Positions 52,922 through 62,166 of a DNA stretch of 64,000 bases are shown here, in pieces. The notes beneath the pieces are model-generated. The model was not told the origin of the DNA, made no database searches, and saw nothing but the letters and a program-made list of their open reading frames with translations. The position numbers and the translations under genes are program-made. How positions within the stretch are numbered: the stretch's first letter is position 1; each line of letters opens with the position of its first letter. Source of the stretch: Jaminaea rosea (Eukaryota > Basidiomycota > Exobasidiomycetes > Microstromatales); contig NW_020289979.1 of the NCBI RefSeq assembly GCF_003144245.1, positions 434,001 to 498,000 on the forward strand, written 5' to 3'.

Positions 52922-55900
52922 ATGTCAACGCCAGCCGTCATGTCGATGCCGAGGTCGATGTCTCGCCATGACAGCCTCGAAGGCCCGCCCATCTCCCTCG
53001 TCTTTCCTCGCAGAGAGAGCGAAGCTTCTTCTACGACGTCCGGTGCGGAGTCTTCACACGGACGAGATGATGGTCGAAGAGTCTCTTTGACGAGAGACCT
53101 CAAAAACAAGGTTGCAAAGCCACCCAGGAGAATGCGTCCGTCGACGGCCAGCATCCTCAGAGGCGCGAGCAGTGATGCCCATCCTTCTCCTCCGTCTCAT
53201 CCTCCTTCGTCTGCTGCAAAGGCAATCAATATCAACAAGGCCAAGCGACAGGCAGTAGCGACCCTGAGCATGACGCCACCCTCTTCGCCTTCATCATCAC
53301 ACCGATCCTCCATCGACGACAATCCTTTTGCGCAGTATGCTCGACTTGAAGAAGGAGCAGCAGAGAGAGGAGGATCGCAGAAGATGAGCTTGAGCCTCTC
53401 GTCAGGCGACGTCGCATCGAAGGCGACCAAGTCGGCGCCCAAGTTTCGTATGCCATTCTCGTCACCCTTCAACAAGTGGTCTCGCTCTCACAAGGCCGAG
53501 CCAATGTCTACTTCACTATCCTCCTCCGAGGTTGCTCCAGACGAGGATCCCAAGGGTCTAGCGATTGACCTTGGCATGCATGGCCGCTCCTCTGCGGCAT
53601 CGTCGTCCTCGCCTCTTCCTCATCATAGCCAAGCAAAGGCACAGGCTCGCTCTGTTGAGGAAGCGGTCACATCGCTGGGATGGTACTGGAACAGCAAGGC
53701 AGAGACTATTTGGGGCCCCTCTGCAACGCAGGAGGAAACCTTCTTGTCTCATACCGATCAGGATGCCGACCAATCTAATCGCCTGCGATCGAGGAGCTTT
53801 GCGGACATCGCGAGTCCAGCACGAGCAAAAGTCCCCTCTTCACTCCGAACTCAAAGGCTGGCAACAAAGTCTCGACGCTCCAACTCTGACCCACCAGCGC
53901 CGACTTTCAAGTCCTGGTCTGACTATCTCGACGCCTATGTAGCGGGAACCATTGATTTAGGCGATCAAAACGAGCGGCCAGTCGTAGAGGGCGAGATGCC
54001 GGAGGAGAGCCACATGAAAGCGCCGGTGCCCGAGTGGGAGTTGGCCCGCAAGAGCGCAATCTGTCGAGCAGGCATATTCGGCCTGCCCCCCTCTGTCCTC
54101 GACCGCATACACGCCATTGCCACGCGCATCAAGACGGCCCTCGACATGGACATTATCTACGTCGACGTCCTTTTCAACGACGAGGGCTACCTCATCGTCA
54201 AGGAAGGTATCAAGCTCCACCTCTCATGTCGCAGAGACACCCTTTGCGCACATACGATTCTCAATTCGCACCGAGGATTCACGATGCTCAATCGCCACCG
54301 TGATTGGCGCTTCAAGGACAATCCGCTCATTGGCCACGTAGGCTTCTACTCGGGATATCCAATCAGAAGTGGCACGGGTCTGCCATTCGGTGCGCTATGC
54401 GTCATGGATGGCAAACCTCGCGAAGACTTCTCACAGGAGGACAAAGATATGATCCGGCATGGAGCGCAGGCTGTCAGTCGCATCCTAGAGGACAATTTTG
54501 CTGAGCGATTCGAAGCCAAAATGGCGGCCATGGGAAGTGCGTTTGAGGGCGTCAAGGCTTCTCTACGCCACCATGGCATGGGTGCAGGGTGGAAACGGGC
54601 CAGCGCAGATGCAAAGATGATTGAGGCTTCGCTTTTCAGGGTGCGCGAGGCTACACAGCTTGATGTTGCATACATTGTAGCCATCAAGGATGATGCCGCG
54701 CAGGTAATTGCGAGCGCTGGTAGTCCCATCCCACCGCATGTGGCAATGCAGGCGGGCTTCTACAGCGCAGCATTGAAGCAGGGAGCAGGCTACGCCGTCT
54801 ACCAGAATGAGCTGTTCGACAGGGCCGCACACGTCGAACTGGCTGGGCTCGTCCCCTCAGATGGGCCGCAGTACAGTTGCGCATTGATGGTCTCATTGCG
54901 CAGCTCGGCCAGTCAGCAGGCAAGTGGCTCCAGATCGTCCAGCAACGGAAGCGGTAGCCAAGACGGCTCGGCGGCAACCACAGTCAGCTTGTCATCACTT
55001 AGCAACGCTGGCATCGACTTTGTCCTCGTCGCTGCCTCGACGCAAGGCCGTCATGTTCTTGGTGTCGAGGACTTGCGCTTCCTCCAGAGTGTCAAGCCCT
55101 TCCTCGCCGCAGCTGCCGTTCGTCAGCAGAATGTCCCAGTCTTCCCCACTGACGTGGGCGCTCTTTCCTGCGACTTCGCCAACGCCAACGTGGCTCAGCA
55201 AACCGCTCGACCGCATCTCGACGCCAAGATGAGCCCTGCATTGCCCGCTCGAACAAGCAGTAACGTCGCAGCCACCATTCCTCGGCAGACTCCGGCAATG
55301 CCTACCTCGCCGCCCCAAGCTGAGACGCCCGCCACGTCGGTGAAGACAACCGCGCCGGGTCGTCCGCGCTCCAAGTCGGGTCGCTCACCGCAGCCCGCAC
55401 AGTCGTCGCAATTCGACTCGCAGTTCCGCTTCGGAGTAGACGATCGTGCTCCGTCTGCTGTGCCGCAGCTGCCTGTGCTCACGCCAAGCACGATAGCCCG
55501 CTCTCCGGACACTGGAGACTATTACTTCCGCATCGGAGCCGCTCGAGCACCTCCTGCTGCCGCAGCGACGACGGCTGCATCACCGCCACCCGTCGCGCCT
55601 CATCGTCCGCTGAGCAGCAAAGGTGAGGCTCCCGAATCTTCATCCTCGCGCCCATCCTCGGCACGCGGGCTGGGCAAAAGCATGATAAGCGGCGTAATCA
55701 AGGGTTCACTTAGCTCTTCAAGTCTCTCAGACGCTCGGCGCGCCAAGGCAGCCGCTGCTAGGCCACCAACCCCTTCGTCTGCTGTGGAGTTTCTCGCGCT
55801 GCCACCGCAGTCCTTCATGGCGGCTGCAGCAAAGATGGGCCGGTCGTCTTCTAAGCATTCAGACACCGGTAGCGAGACTCCTGTTGGTGTCGATGCGAGT

Positions 55901-56593
55901 GGCCCACCTTCTCCACGGTATCGCTTCTGCAGCCACTGCGCAGGCATCTTACCGCTCGACGATTCGCCCGAGGGAAGACGCTACCAGCAGCAGCAGCAGC
56001 GAAGCCTCTCGATGTCGTCACCTGGCTCCCCATCGCTATCCTCCGCAATGCAGCCCTCTCTCTCTGCGTCGCCTCCCCGACAGCAGCATCCCCAGAATGG
56101 CACGGCGCCCATGTCCATCGCATCAGCAGCTTCCAAAACACTTCATCCGGGCAACATCAGCTGCACCTGCCCTGCATCGAATGGCGCGACGACTTGGACG
56201 CCCAAAAATCCCTCTGACTCCTTCCCAGGCAAATCGTCGATGGATGAAGCGATACCGCAGCAACAGGCACACTACCTGCTAGGGGGGTCCACCTCTTCCT
56301 GCCAGGACATCGGCGGCTACTTCGGCCACGGAGGCAGCAGCTCTCCCTCGACCAAGCATACACAGCTCCCGGTCTTCAAGGGGGAAAGCAGTGCCGAAAA
56401 CTCCTTGGTGTCGGCCAGCTCGGCAGGAGGCGGCGTGAGCGGCGCAGCGAAAGGTCTAGGCCCGCCGCCGCCGAAGGCACGCTCTGCTCGGGCAACACGG
56501 AGACCCTCCACTGCATCGGGGGCTGCCATTCTGCCACCGCTCGGCGGCAGGAGCAACGGTCCGGTGTCGTTGACGCCTACGATGCTGGAGTGA
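52922..56593 (+). CDS. orphan GAF-domain protein
   Basis: This single-exon protein has 1223 residues. A GAF-type sensory domain lies at about residues 375-545: SAICRAGIFGLPPSVLDRIH, LDMDIIYVDVLFNDEGYLI, LCAHTILN, GFYSGYPIRSGTGLPFGALC and VMDGKPREDFSQEDKDMI. A second, more diverged GAF-like fold may follow at about 555-720 (EASLFRVREATQLDVAYIVA, then GPQYSCALMVSL and FVLVAAS). The first 350 and last 480 residues are Ser/Pro/Ala-rich. Near the end, FCSHCAGILPLDD and ISCTCPA give a CxxC and a CxC group about 70 residues apart that could share a metal. No histidine kinase, PAS or cyclase domain is present, so this is not a phytochrome or hybrid kinase. Such stand-alone GAF proteins exist in fungi, but I know no function for this one. 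Confidence 0.72.
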   Translation: MSTPAVMSMPRSMSRHDSLEGPPISLVFPRRESEASSTTSGAESSHGRDDGRRVSLTRDLKNKVAKPPRRMRPSTASILRGASSDAHPSPPSHPPSSAAKAININKAKRQAVATLSMTPPSSPSSSHRSSIDDNPFAQYARLEEGAAERGGSQKMSLSLSSGDVASKATKSAPKFRMPFSSPFNKWSRSHKAEPMSTSLSSSEVAPDEDPKGLAIDLGMHGRSSAASSSSPLPHHSQAKAQARSVEEAVTSLGWYWNSKAETIWGPSATQEETFLSHTDQDADQSNRLRSRSFADIASPARAKVPSSLRTQRLATKSRRSNSDPPAPTFKSWSDYLDAYVAGTIDLGDQNERPVVEGEMPEESHMKAPVPEWELARKSAICRAGIFGLPPSVLDRIHAIATRIKTALDMDIIYVDVLFNDEGYLIVKEGIKLHLSCRRDTLCAHTILNSHRGFTMLNRHRDWRFKDNPLIGHVGFYSGYPIRSGTGLPFGALCVMDGKPREDFSQEDKDMIRHGAQAVSRILEDNFAERFEAKMAAMGSAFEGVKASLRHHGMGAGWKRASADAKMIEASLFRVREATQLDVAYIVAIKDDAAQVIASAGSPIPPHVAMQAGFYSAALKQGAGYAVYQNELFDRAAHVELAGLVPSDGPQYSCALMVSLRSSASQQASGSRSSSNGSGSQDGSAATTVSLSSLSNAGIDFVLVAASTQGRHVLGVEDLRFLQSVKPFLAAAAVRQQNVPVFPTDVGALSCDFANANVAQQTARPHLDAKMSPALPARTSSNVAATIPRQTPAMPTSPPQAETPATSVKTTAPGRPRSKSGRSPQPAQSSQFDSQFRFGVDDRAPSAVPQLPVLTPSTIARSPDTGDYYFRIGAARAPPAAAATTAASPPPVAPHRPLSSKGEAPESSSSRPSSARGLGKSMISGVIKGSLSSSSLSDARRAKAAAARPPTPSSAVEFLALPPQSFMAAAAKMGRSSSKHSDTGSETPVGVDASGPPSPRYRFCSHCAGILPLDDSPEGRRYQQQQQRSLSMSSPGSPSLSSAMQPSLSASPPRQQHPQNGTAPMSIASAASKTLHPGNISCTCPASNGATTWTPKNPSDSFPGKSSMDEAIPQQQAHYLLGGSTSSCQDIGGYFGHGGSSSPSTKHTQLPVFKGESSAENSLVSASSAGGGVSGAAKGLGPPPPKARSARATRRPSTASGAAILPPLGGRSNGPVSLTPTMLE

Positions 56594-57110
56594 TGCTGAT
56601 GCTTAGGGAGGCCATGCTCCTTTCACTCCTCCCCTGGCAATCTCCCCTCTTCTCCTCATCACCTCAATCTGTCTTGAGCACACTAATTGCAGCCCTTCCC
56701 ATCGCCCTCGTCCTAGAACCTGTACCCATTTTCCCCCCTTTCCCTTTCCACGCCGCCCCCCCCCCCTCTCCCCCCTCCTCCCCCTCTGCGAGCATCCCCA
56801 ACCCTCTCTGTATCAAATAATCCCTCTCCATCCAGCAACAGCAGCACCAGCAGAAGCAGCAACTTCCCCTCGCGTTTCCTCCGCCTCGTCCTCGTTTGTC
56901 ATTCGATCCAGCGCAGCTCTTTAATTTCAACGTCGTTCTTGCATCGAACAATTTCTTCCGTGTCGTCGTGCTATGAGCCGTTTTGTCGTACACGCAGCCC
57001 TCCTTGGAGTGGTCAGTCAGGCATGGCAGGCAGTCAAAAGGGTTAATCCTCTACAATTACAAGTTGCTCCGCTGCCTGCGGATCGATCAAGTAGGTGGCT
57101 TCTGGTCTCG
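56594..57110. other. convergent 3' spacer with C-rich tract
   Basis: These 517 bases lie between the stops of the GAF-domain gene and TAF7. They contain a pyrimidine tract at about 56735-56800 with a run of ten C at 56757-56766. No gene or RNA is apparent. Confidence 0.5.
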
Positions 57111-59666
57111 CTAGCTCCACAAATCATCATCATCTTCCTCCTCCCCCTCCGCGTCCTCCTCGCCTCCCTCCTCACCCGCCGCAGACGGCTGGGCCTCCCC
57201 TTCGTCGTCGTCCGCTTCGCCGTCTGCATCCGCGTCCACGTCTGCATCTGCATCGACATCCATAACCTGTTCTAGGTCTTGAGCGCTTGAGCTGCCGCTG
57301 ATTGCCGCAGGTGTGGCGCTGGCCGGTGTGTTGCTCGAGGGTGCGAATCGAGCTTTGTGCTGAGCTTGCTTTCCTTGACTTGCCGACTTGCTAGTACCGG
57401 CGGGCGTTGAAGTCGAGGTGGTTGAGCCCGCCCTGGCAGCTGCCTGCTGTCTGCCCCCCTCCTGATCCTCCGCAGCTTCATCTTCCTCTTGCGCGCGCCT
57501 CCTCTCCTCCTCAACCCTCTGCATCTCCCCTTGCCTCATCATCATCTCCCTCTTTCGTCTCTCCTCCTTTCCCACCTCCTTCATTTCCTTGGCCTCCCTC
57601 CTCTCCTCCTTGAGAGCAGTCAGCCTAGAGCCTTTAAGCTCGCGCTCATGCTGCAACTTCTTGAGAGCCTCGAGCTGACGTCGTTTGATCAAGATGTTGA
57701 CAGTGCCTTCCGCTTCGACGGTCTTGCGGCGGATGAGGGAGTCGATTTCCTTGCATTCGGCCTCAAGTTGGTCCAAGCGGATGCGCGACTCGCGCAGAGA
57801 GGGACCTCGAGCACTCTCGCCTGCATTCTCGTCATCGTCGTCGCCGTCCTCTTCTTCCCCTTCCTCATCGTCATCATCGTCCGCTCCGCCGTCACCGGCT
57901 GCATCGTCGCCGTCATCGTCGTCTCCGCCTGCGCCATCGTCCCAGAGGTCCTCGTCGTCTGACGCTCCGCCGTCAACTTGGCTCTGCCCGCGACTGACCA
58001 CGGAAGAAGCTCCGTCGTCTTCCTCGTCTTCGTCGTCGTCGTCGTCTAGAGCAGCTTCAAGCTCAGCTTGCAGATCCAGGTCAACATCTCCATCCTCATC
58101 TCCATCACCGCGGCGGGACATGTCGTCGTCGTCATCTTCCTCGTCGTCGTCCAGCATCGTGTCTCCTTCGCCCATCTGTGAGGCATTCTCAAGATCGTCG
58201 CCCGCCACTGTGGAAGCAGCGTCGTCATCGAACGGTCGTCGTGCAGCAGCGGAAGGCTCCACGCTCCCCCTCGCAGTCGAGGGAGCTGCTGAGCCACCGC
58301 GGAGGCCGTCCGTAGCAGCAGTACCCTCCCTATCCCTCCCTACAGTGCCTGCTCTTGACACACCGCGTCCCCCTCGTTCCTCCTCCTCGAGTTCCGCCTC
58401 ATCTACCATCTCGTAGTGCGTCTCATCAGCATTCGCGTCGTCTGCAAGCAATCGCTGAACTTCCTGCTCGACCGTCTCTGTAGTCTGACGACGCTGTTTG
58501 CGTTTACGGAAACGACGCTTTCGCGCCCAACGCATGGGTGGCGTGAGGCCGTGCGGGTAGATAAAATCGTCAATGTTGAAGGCAGAGCTAGTGGTACCGG
58601 AGGGATCGCCATGATCGCCGTTTGGAGGTGGCATGTTCGAGTCGCCGGTGAGATCTTGGGCGGCTGCTGCTGCTCCACCAGAGGTGACCTCGCTCTCGTC
58701 GTTGATGACGTGCGTGGCGAGTAACATCTGACTGATATCAGCCACCTTGAAGAGTCGTCTGTTGTCAAGAGTCTTATGCGACTCGATCATCGTCGGCAAA
58801 TCGACGAGCTTGGCGGAAAACATATCCTTGCCCACCTTGAACATCGCCCTGCGCGAGTCTTTGAATTTGAGAGTTACTTGCTCTCCTCCGCCGCTACTAC
58901 CCTCAGCAGCGCCTTCCAAGGGCACGCCGACCTGTCTCTTCTGCACTTTGTCCTTGAGCCTCTTGGCGACGTCCCCATCGGGTAATCGAAGGATCAACTG
59001 CTCCTCGAACGCCATCCCCTCGCCCGTCTCGTCGTCTGAGCTGTCCATCTCGCGATCTTCGAAGCCCTGCATATACGCGTGAGTCTTGTTGTGCCTCGAA
59101 GCTCCGCTGCCAGAGGTGGCGCCTGCACGACCAGCTTGGTGGGATTTGAGGGAGAGCTTGAGACGGGGAGCCGATCGAGAGGCGGTGCGATTGTGTGAGG
59201 CTCGGGGTCGATGAGAGCGTCGTAGCCGGTTGGGCGCACCTCCAGCTGGAGGAGAGATTGCCCCTGAGGACTTGGGACGGGCGGGTGAAGGTGCTGCAGG
59301 CTCGCCGGTGAGGGGGGAAGGGACTGCGATGCCTGATGCTCGGAGCGATGGGCGGATGGCTCTGCCCGAGGAGCGCGGGCCACCTCCGCCTGCGGGGTCT
59401 GTGGATGGTGGACCCATCTGACCGAGTGATGAGGAAGAGGGTTCGAACGCTGGTGTTGCTGATTCTGATGTTGCGGGGTATGATGGCGGCCCCATTGCGC
59501 TGGGCGCAGGCAAAGAGGAAGGGCCAGCTTGCGGTCCTTGAGGAGCGAAGGGTGCCATGCCGGCGCCTGAGTCAGTCATCGACTGCTGAGCAGCAGCAGC
59601 AGCATGAGATGCTTGACTCTGCGGCGCCGGTTGATGCCCGCCGCTGGTACCTGAGGGTCCGTCCAT
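57111..59666 (-). CDS. TAF7: transcription initiation factor TFIID subunit 7 (TAF7)
   Basis: TAF7 binds TAF1 within TFIID and restrains its activity during RNA polymerase II initiation. It is a single exon of 851 residues. The TAFII55 domain starts at F220 (FEEQLILRLPDGDVAKRLKD) and includes VTLKFKDSRRAMFKVGKDMF, FSAKLVDLPTMIESHKTLDN and RLFKVADISQMLLATHVIND in overlapping order. IDDFIYPHGLTPPMRWARKR follows (human YPWNHGITPPLKNVRKRRFR type). The rest is unusual in length: a 210-residue Ser/Pro/Ala N-terminus, a highly acidic Asp/Glu tract (about 490-620), a helical coiled coil with LEAECKEIDSLIRRKTVEAE and ILIKRRQLEALKKLQHEREL, and a second acidic tail. Human TAF7 has 349 residues, but yeast Taf7 is also extended. 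Confidence 0.92.
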   Translation of the reverse strand: MDGPSGTSGGHQPAPQSQASHAAAAAQQSMTDSGAGMAPFAPQGPQAGPSSLPAPSAMGPPSYPATSESATPAFEPSSSSLGQMGPPSTDPAGGGGPRSSGRAIRPSLRASGIAVPSPLTGEPAAPSPARPKSSGAISPPAGGAPNRLRRSHRPRASHNRTASRSAPRLKLSLKSHQAGRAGATSGSGASRHNKTHAYMQGFEDREMDSSDDETGEGMAFEEQLILRLPDGDVAKRLKDKVQKRQVGVPLEGAAEGSSGGGEQVTLKFKDSRRAMFKVGKDMFSAKLVDLPTMIESHKTLDNRRLFKVADISQMLLATHVINDESEVTSGGAAAAAQDLTGDSNMPPPNGDHGDPSGTTSSAFNIDDFIYPHGLTPPMRWARKRRFRKRKQRRQTTETVEQEVQRLLADDANADETHYEMVDEAELEEEERGGRGVSRAGTVGRDREGTAATDGLRGGSAAPSTARGSVEPSAAARRPFDDDAASTVAGDDLENASQMGEGDTMLDDDEEDDDDDMSRRGDGDEDGDVDLDLQAELEAALDDDDDEDEEDDGASSVVSRGQSQVDGGASDDEDLWDDGAGGDDDDGDDAAGDGGADDDDDEEGEEEDGDDDDENAGESARGPSLRESRIRLDQLEAECKEIDSLIRRKTVEAEGTVNILIKRRQLEALKKLQHERELKGSRLTALKEERREAKEMKEVGKEERRKREMMMRQGEMQRVEEERRRAQEEDEAAEDQEGGRQQAAARAGSTTSTSTPAGTSKSASQGKQAQHKARFAPSSNTPASATPAAISGSSSAQDLEQVMDVDADADVDADADGEADDDEGEAQPSAAGEEGGEEDAEGEEEDDDDLWS

Positions 59667-59887
59667 TGCGACTTTGCCTTTGACGTGGTGGAAACCAAGG
59701 AGGATCGAAGGGGAAAGGAAGCGCAGCCACAGTCAATCCGATCCATCGACGGAGCAAGAAAGGCCGCACGGACAGAGACGACGAGGCCGAGGCGGACAGA
59801 GAAAGTTGAAGCTTCCCTCTCACTTGGACTTCTCCTTTCACGTAATCGCAGTAGCACAACCTTCACTTCACTTCAGGGGCAGCAGCC
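59667..59887. promoter_or_regulatory. divergent promoter TAF7 / COX20
   Basis: Two housekeeping genes are head to head over 221 bases. No clear TATA element is seen, which fits a shared TATA-less promoter, but this is inferred from position. Confidence 0.45.
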
Positions 59888-60413
59888 ATGTCGACCTCTT
59901 CGCAACAGCAAGAAGCACCTCTACAACCCTCTCGCATCTCACCGGAAGCTCAACAACAGAAGGCTTCCCTTACTCTCGCCTCTGAGCCTACCAAGCCCAC
60001 CAATCCCTCCTCCTCTTCTTCTTCCCCTTCCCTTCTCAACCAGACGGCCACAACAGCAAATCGCCTCACCACAGGACAGGTGCCCTGTGCCAAGCGCTCC
60101 CTGTTGACGGGTATCGCTGCGGGGGTGGGCATCACAGCCGTAGGGGCTATTGCGGGGAGGAAGATGTTGCATGCCTCGAATTGGGGAGCAGGGGCCTTTG
60201 TCTTTGTTTCCTTGGGAACTTGGTGAGTTGCGTGTTAATGAGAGAGAACGAGTAGAATGAACTCGCGCTGATTCAATACGCTACTCATCGCATCTCTCTG
60301 GTAGGCAAGTCTGTCGTAGTGCGAGGAGCGCAGAGACCGCGAGGATGAAGACGATTATCGAGGAGCATAATAGGAAGGGGCGCGGTGCCGCTGGTAGCGG
60401 TCAGTCTGCATGA
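59888..60413 (+). CDS. COX20: cytochrome c oxidase assembly protein Cox20
   Basis: Cox20 is an inner-membrane chaperone for the Cox2 subunit of complex IV. Exons are 59888-60222 and 60305-60413 (444 nt, 147 residues); the 82-nt intron is in phase 2. The conserved region is PCAKRSLLTGIAAGVGITAV with GRKMLHASNWGAGAFVFVSL, which gives two membrane segments. The join restores SLGTW|QVCRSARSAETARMK, and the second exon ends IIEEHNRKGRGAAGSGQSA. The first 65 residues are Ser/Thr/Gln-rich. Reading through the intron stops right after the second helix, so the spliced form is preferred. Confidence 0.85.
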
Positions 60414-61178
60414 TCAAATATACCATGAGCATTCACACGTACGGACGCTCATCCGCTGAGCATGTAGCGCCGCCAAGTCAGCTTGAGAGTGCGGACCACA
60501 ACCCCATGAGGAGCGCCCCGCCGCGCTCAAACGGATCTGGTGGAGCTGCTTTCTGCCGCTCCTGCCTCCAACCACCTCGGTCAGACTCACACAGACCTGT
60601 ATTTCATCATCTCTTCATTCAACAAGCAAGGGGAGCGCAGAAGTGAAAAGGGTGCTCGCCCGCAGTGGCGGCAGCAGTAGGGGAAATAAACACAGTGGAG
60701 CAAGGGGAGAAGGAAGGGGATGGACGAGCAGAGCAGCACGAGGCCATGCCCGGCAGCTTCGTTGCAGCGCTCTGGATACGCGTAAAGGGTAGATGAGTGA
60801 AGAGGTCGGTAGGCTGGCGAGACGGGCAAGCCGTTGCGTAGAGTAGCCGGGGAAGCCGTTGTCGTTACTGAGATATTGCGTGTGTGGTGAGCAAGGGATG
60901 GGATCTACGCTTGCAGGCGTGTTGAGGGGAAGAGAGGGGATTCGTCGTCTTTGTGGGAACCATGCTTCAGCCTGAATGATCGTGTGCTGGTGCTGTGGGT
61001 GGGGCTGTTTGTTGCCGCTGCTGCTGCCGTATCTAGCGTCCTGATCTGCTCCTCCTCCTGCCCGGGAATACTTGACATCGAGACGAACGCAGCCATCTGC
61101 GCGTCTGGGCGGCGGCTGTGTTCTTCGCCATCGACGGTAACCCGCGCCAGACCTCGCCCTTTGATCGTACCATACCAC
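60414..61178. other. convergent 3' spacer, COX20 / RAS
   Basis: These 765 bases lie between two converging genes. A 187-codon frame on - (60615-61178) abuts the Ras stop but has no family resemblance and an irregular composition, so I regard it as chance. No tRNA or repeat is seen. Confidence 0.45.
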
Positions 61179-62166
61179 TCACATCACTCTGCATCCCTTG
61201 CAGCACCCACTCCCATGCCCACCAGCATCTGCCCCCCTCTTTGACTTATCCGCTCCACCCATTCCCCCAGCGCCACCAGCTCCCATCCCTCCGCCTGCCC
61301 CAGGACGGCCGACAGCTTGCTCCTTGTTGAATCTCCTGATCTCGCGCACCAGGTTGGAGAAGGCCTCGTCGACATTGATGCGCTGCTTGGCCGACGTCTC
61401 GATGAAGCGACAGCCGAAGTGCTTGGCCAGCTCGCGACCCTCGTGCGAGCCCACTTGACGCTCGTACTCGAGATCGCACTTGTTTGCTACGACGATGACG
61501 GGGAAGTCTGAGAGCAAATGAGGGAAAGACCACGAGGTCAGTGGGAAAGGCCTGCTAAGAGCGATGGTGAGATTGCTGCTGTTCTGCACTCACAGTCCTT
61601 GTCCTTTACGCGGAGGATCTGCTGGTGGAAGGTAGAGATCTCATCAAATGAGTTGCGAGAGGTGATGCTGTAAACGAGCAAGAAACCCTCTCCAGTCCTC
61701 ATGTATTGCTCGCGCATGGCGCTGTCATAGCGAGCGAGGAGCGATCAGCATGTGATCGATCGATCGATCTTTCTTCGGGCGTCCTAGCACGACCACTTAC
61801 CTGTACTCCTCCTGCCCAGCCGTGTCCAGCACGTCGAGAAGAGCGACCTCCTCATCAATGAGGCATTGCTTGCGGTAGGAGTCTGCGCAGCGGCGAAGAG
61901 GGGCGGCGGGTTAGGACGATGATGCTCTGGTCTTCGATCGTCTCGCTCATGCTCACCTTCGATTGTCGGGTCGTACTCATCGACAAAATGGCTCTGAATG
62001 AATTGGATGGTCAAGGCAGATTTGCCCACTCCACCACCACCGACGACGACGCTGTTGTATGTGGCGCATGGCAGAGAGGGACTGTCAGCATTCTGGACTG
62101 GATGACCACTCCGATCGGTCCTCGATGAACGCACAGTTTGTATTCACGCAGAAATTGTGCGTTCAT
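61179..62166 (-). CDS. Ras GTPase, five exons
   Basis: This small GTPase of the Ras family probably works upstream of adenylate cyclase or MAP-kinase signalling at membranes. Minus-strand exons are 62166-62135, 62051-61957, 61882-61801, 61721-61594 and 61507-61179 (666 nt, 221 residues). Joins give [18 protein letters not shown] (P-loop at 15-22, wild-type Gly at the positions of human G12 and G13), [14 protein letters not shown] (switch I), [20 protein letters not shown] (switch II), [11 protein letters not shown] and FIETSAKQR. The tail is Gly-rich with Lys/Arg and ends CCKGCRVM, so the CAAX box is CRVM with two upstream cysteines for palmitoylation. Intron 3 contains a GATC tandem repeat (61754-61769). 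Ustilaginomycetes carry two Ras genes; which one this is cannot be told here. Confidence 0.94.

Noticed and set aside
56757-56766. C10 homopolymer within a pyrimidine tract
   Set aside because: Ordinary low-complexity 3' sequence; homopolymer length may also be a sequencing artefact.
57685-58416. Ser-rich 243-codon frame opposite TAF7
   Set aside because: The Ser runs are the complement of Asp/Glu codon runs in TAF7.
60615-61178. 187-codon frame on the minus strand after the Ras stop
   Set aside because: No family match, Pro/Leu/Ser-biased composition and position in a 3' spacer.
61754-61769. GATC tandem repeat
   Set aside because: A short simple repeat inside a Ras intron; no sign of function.
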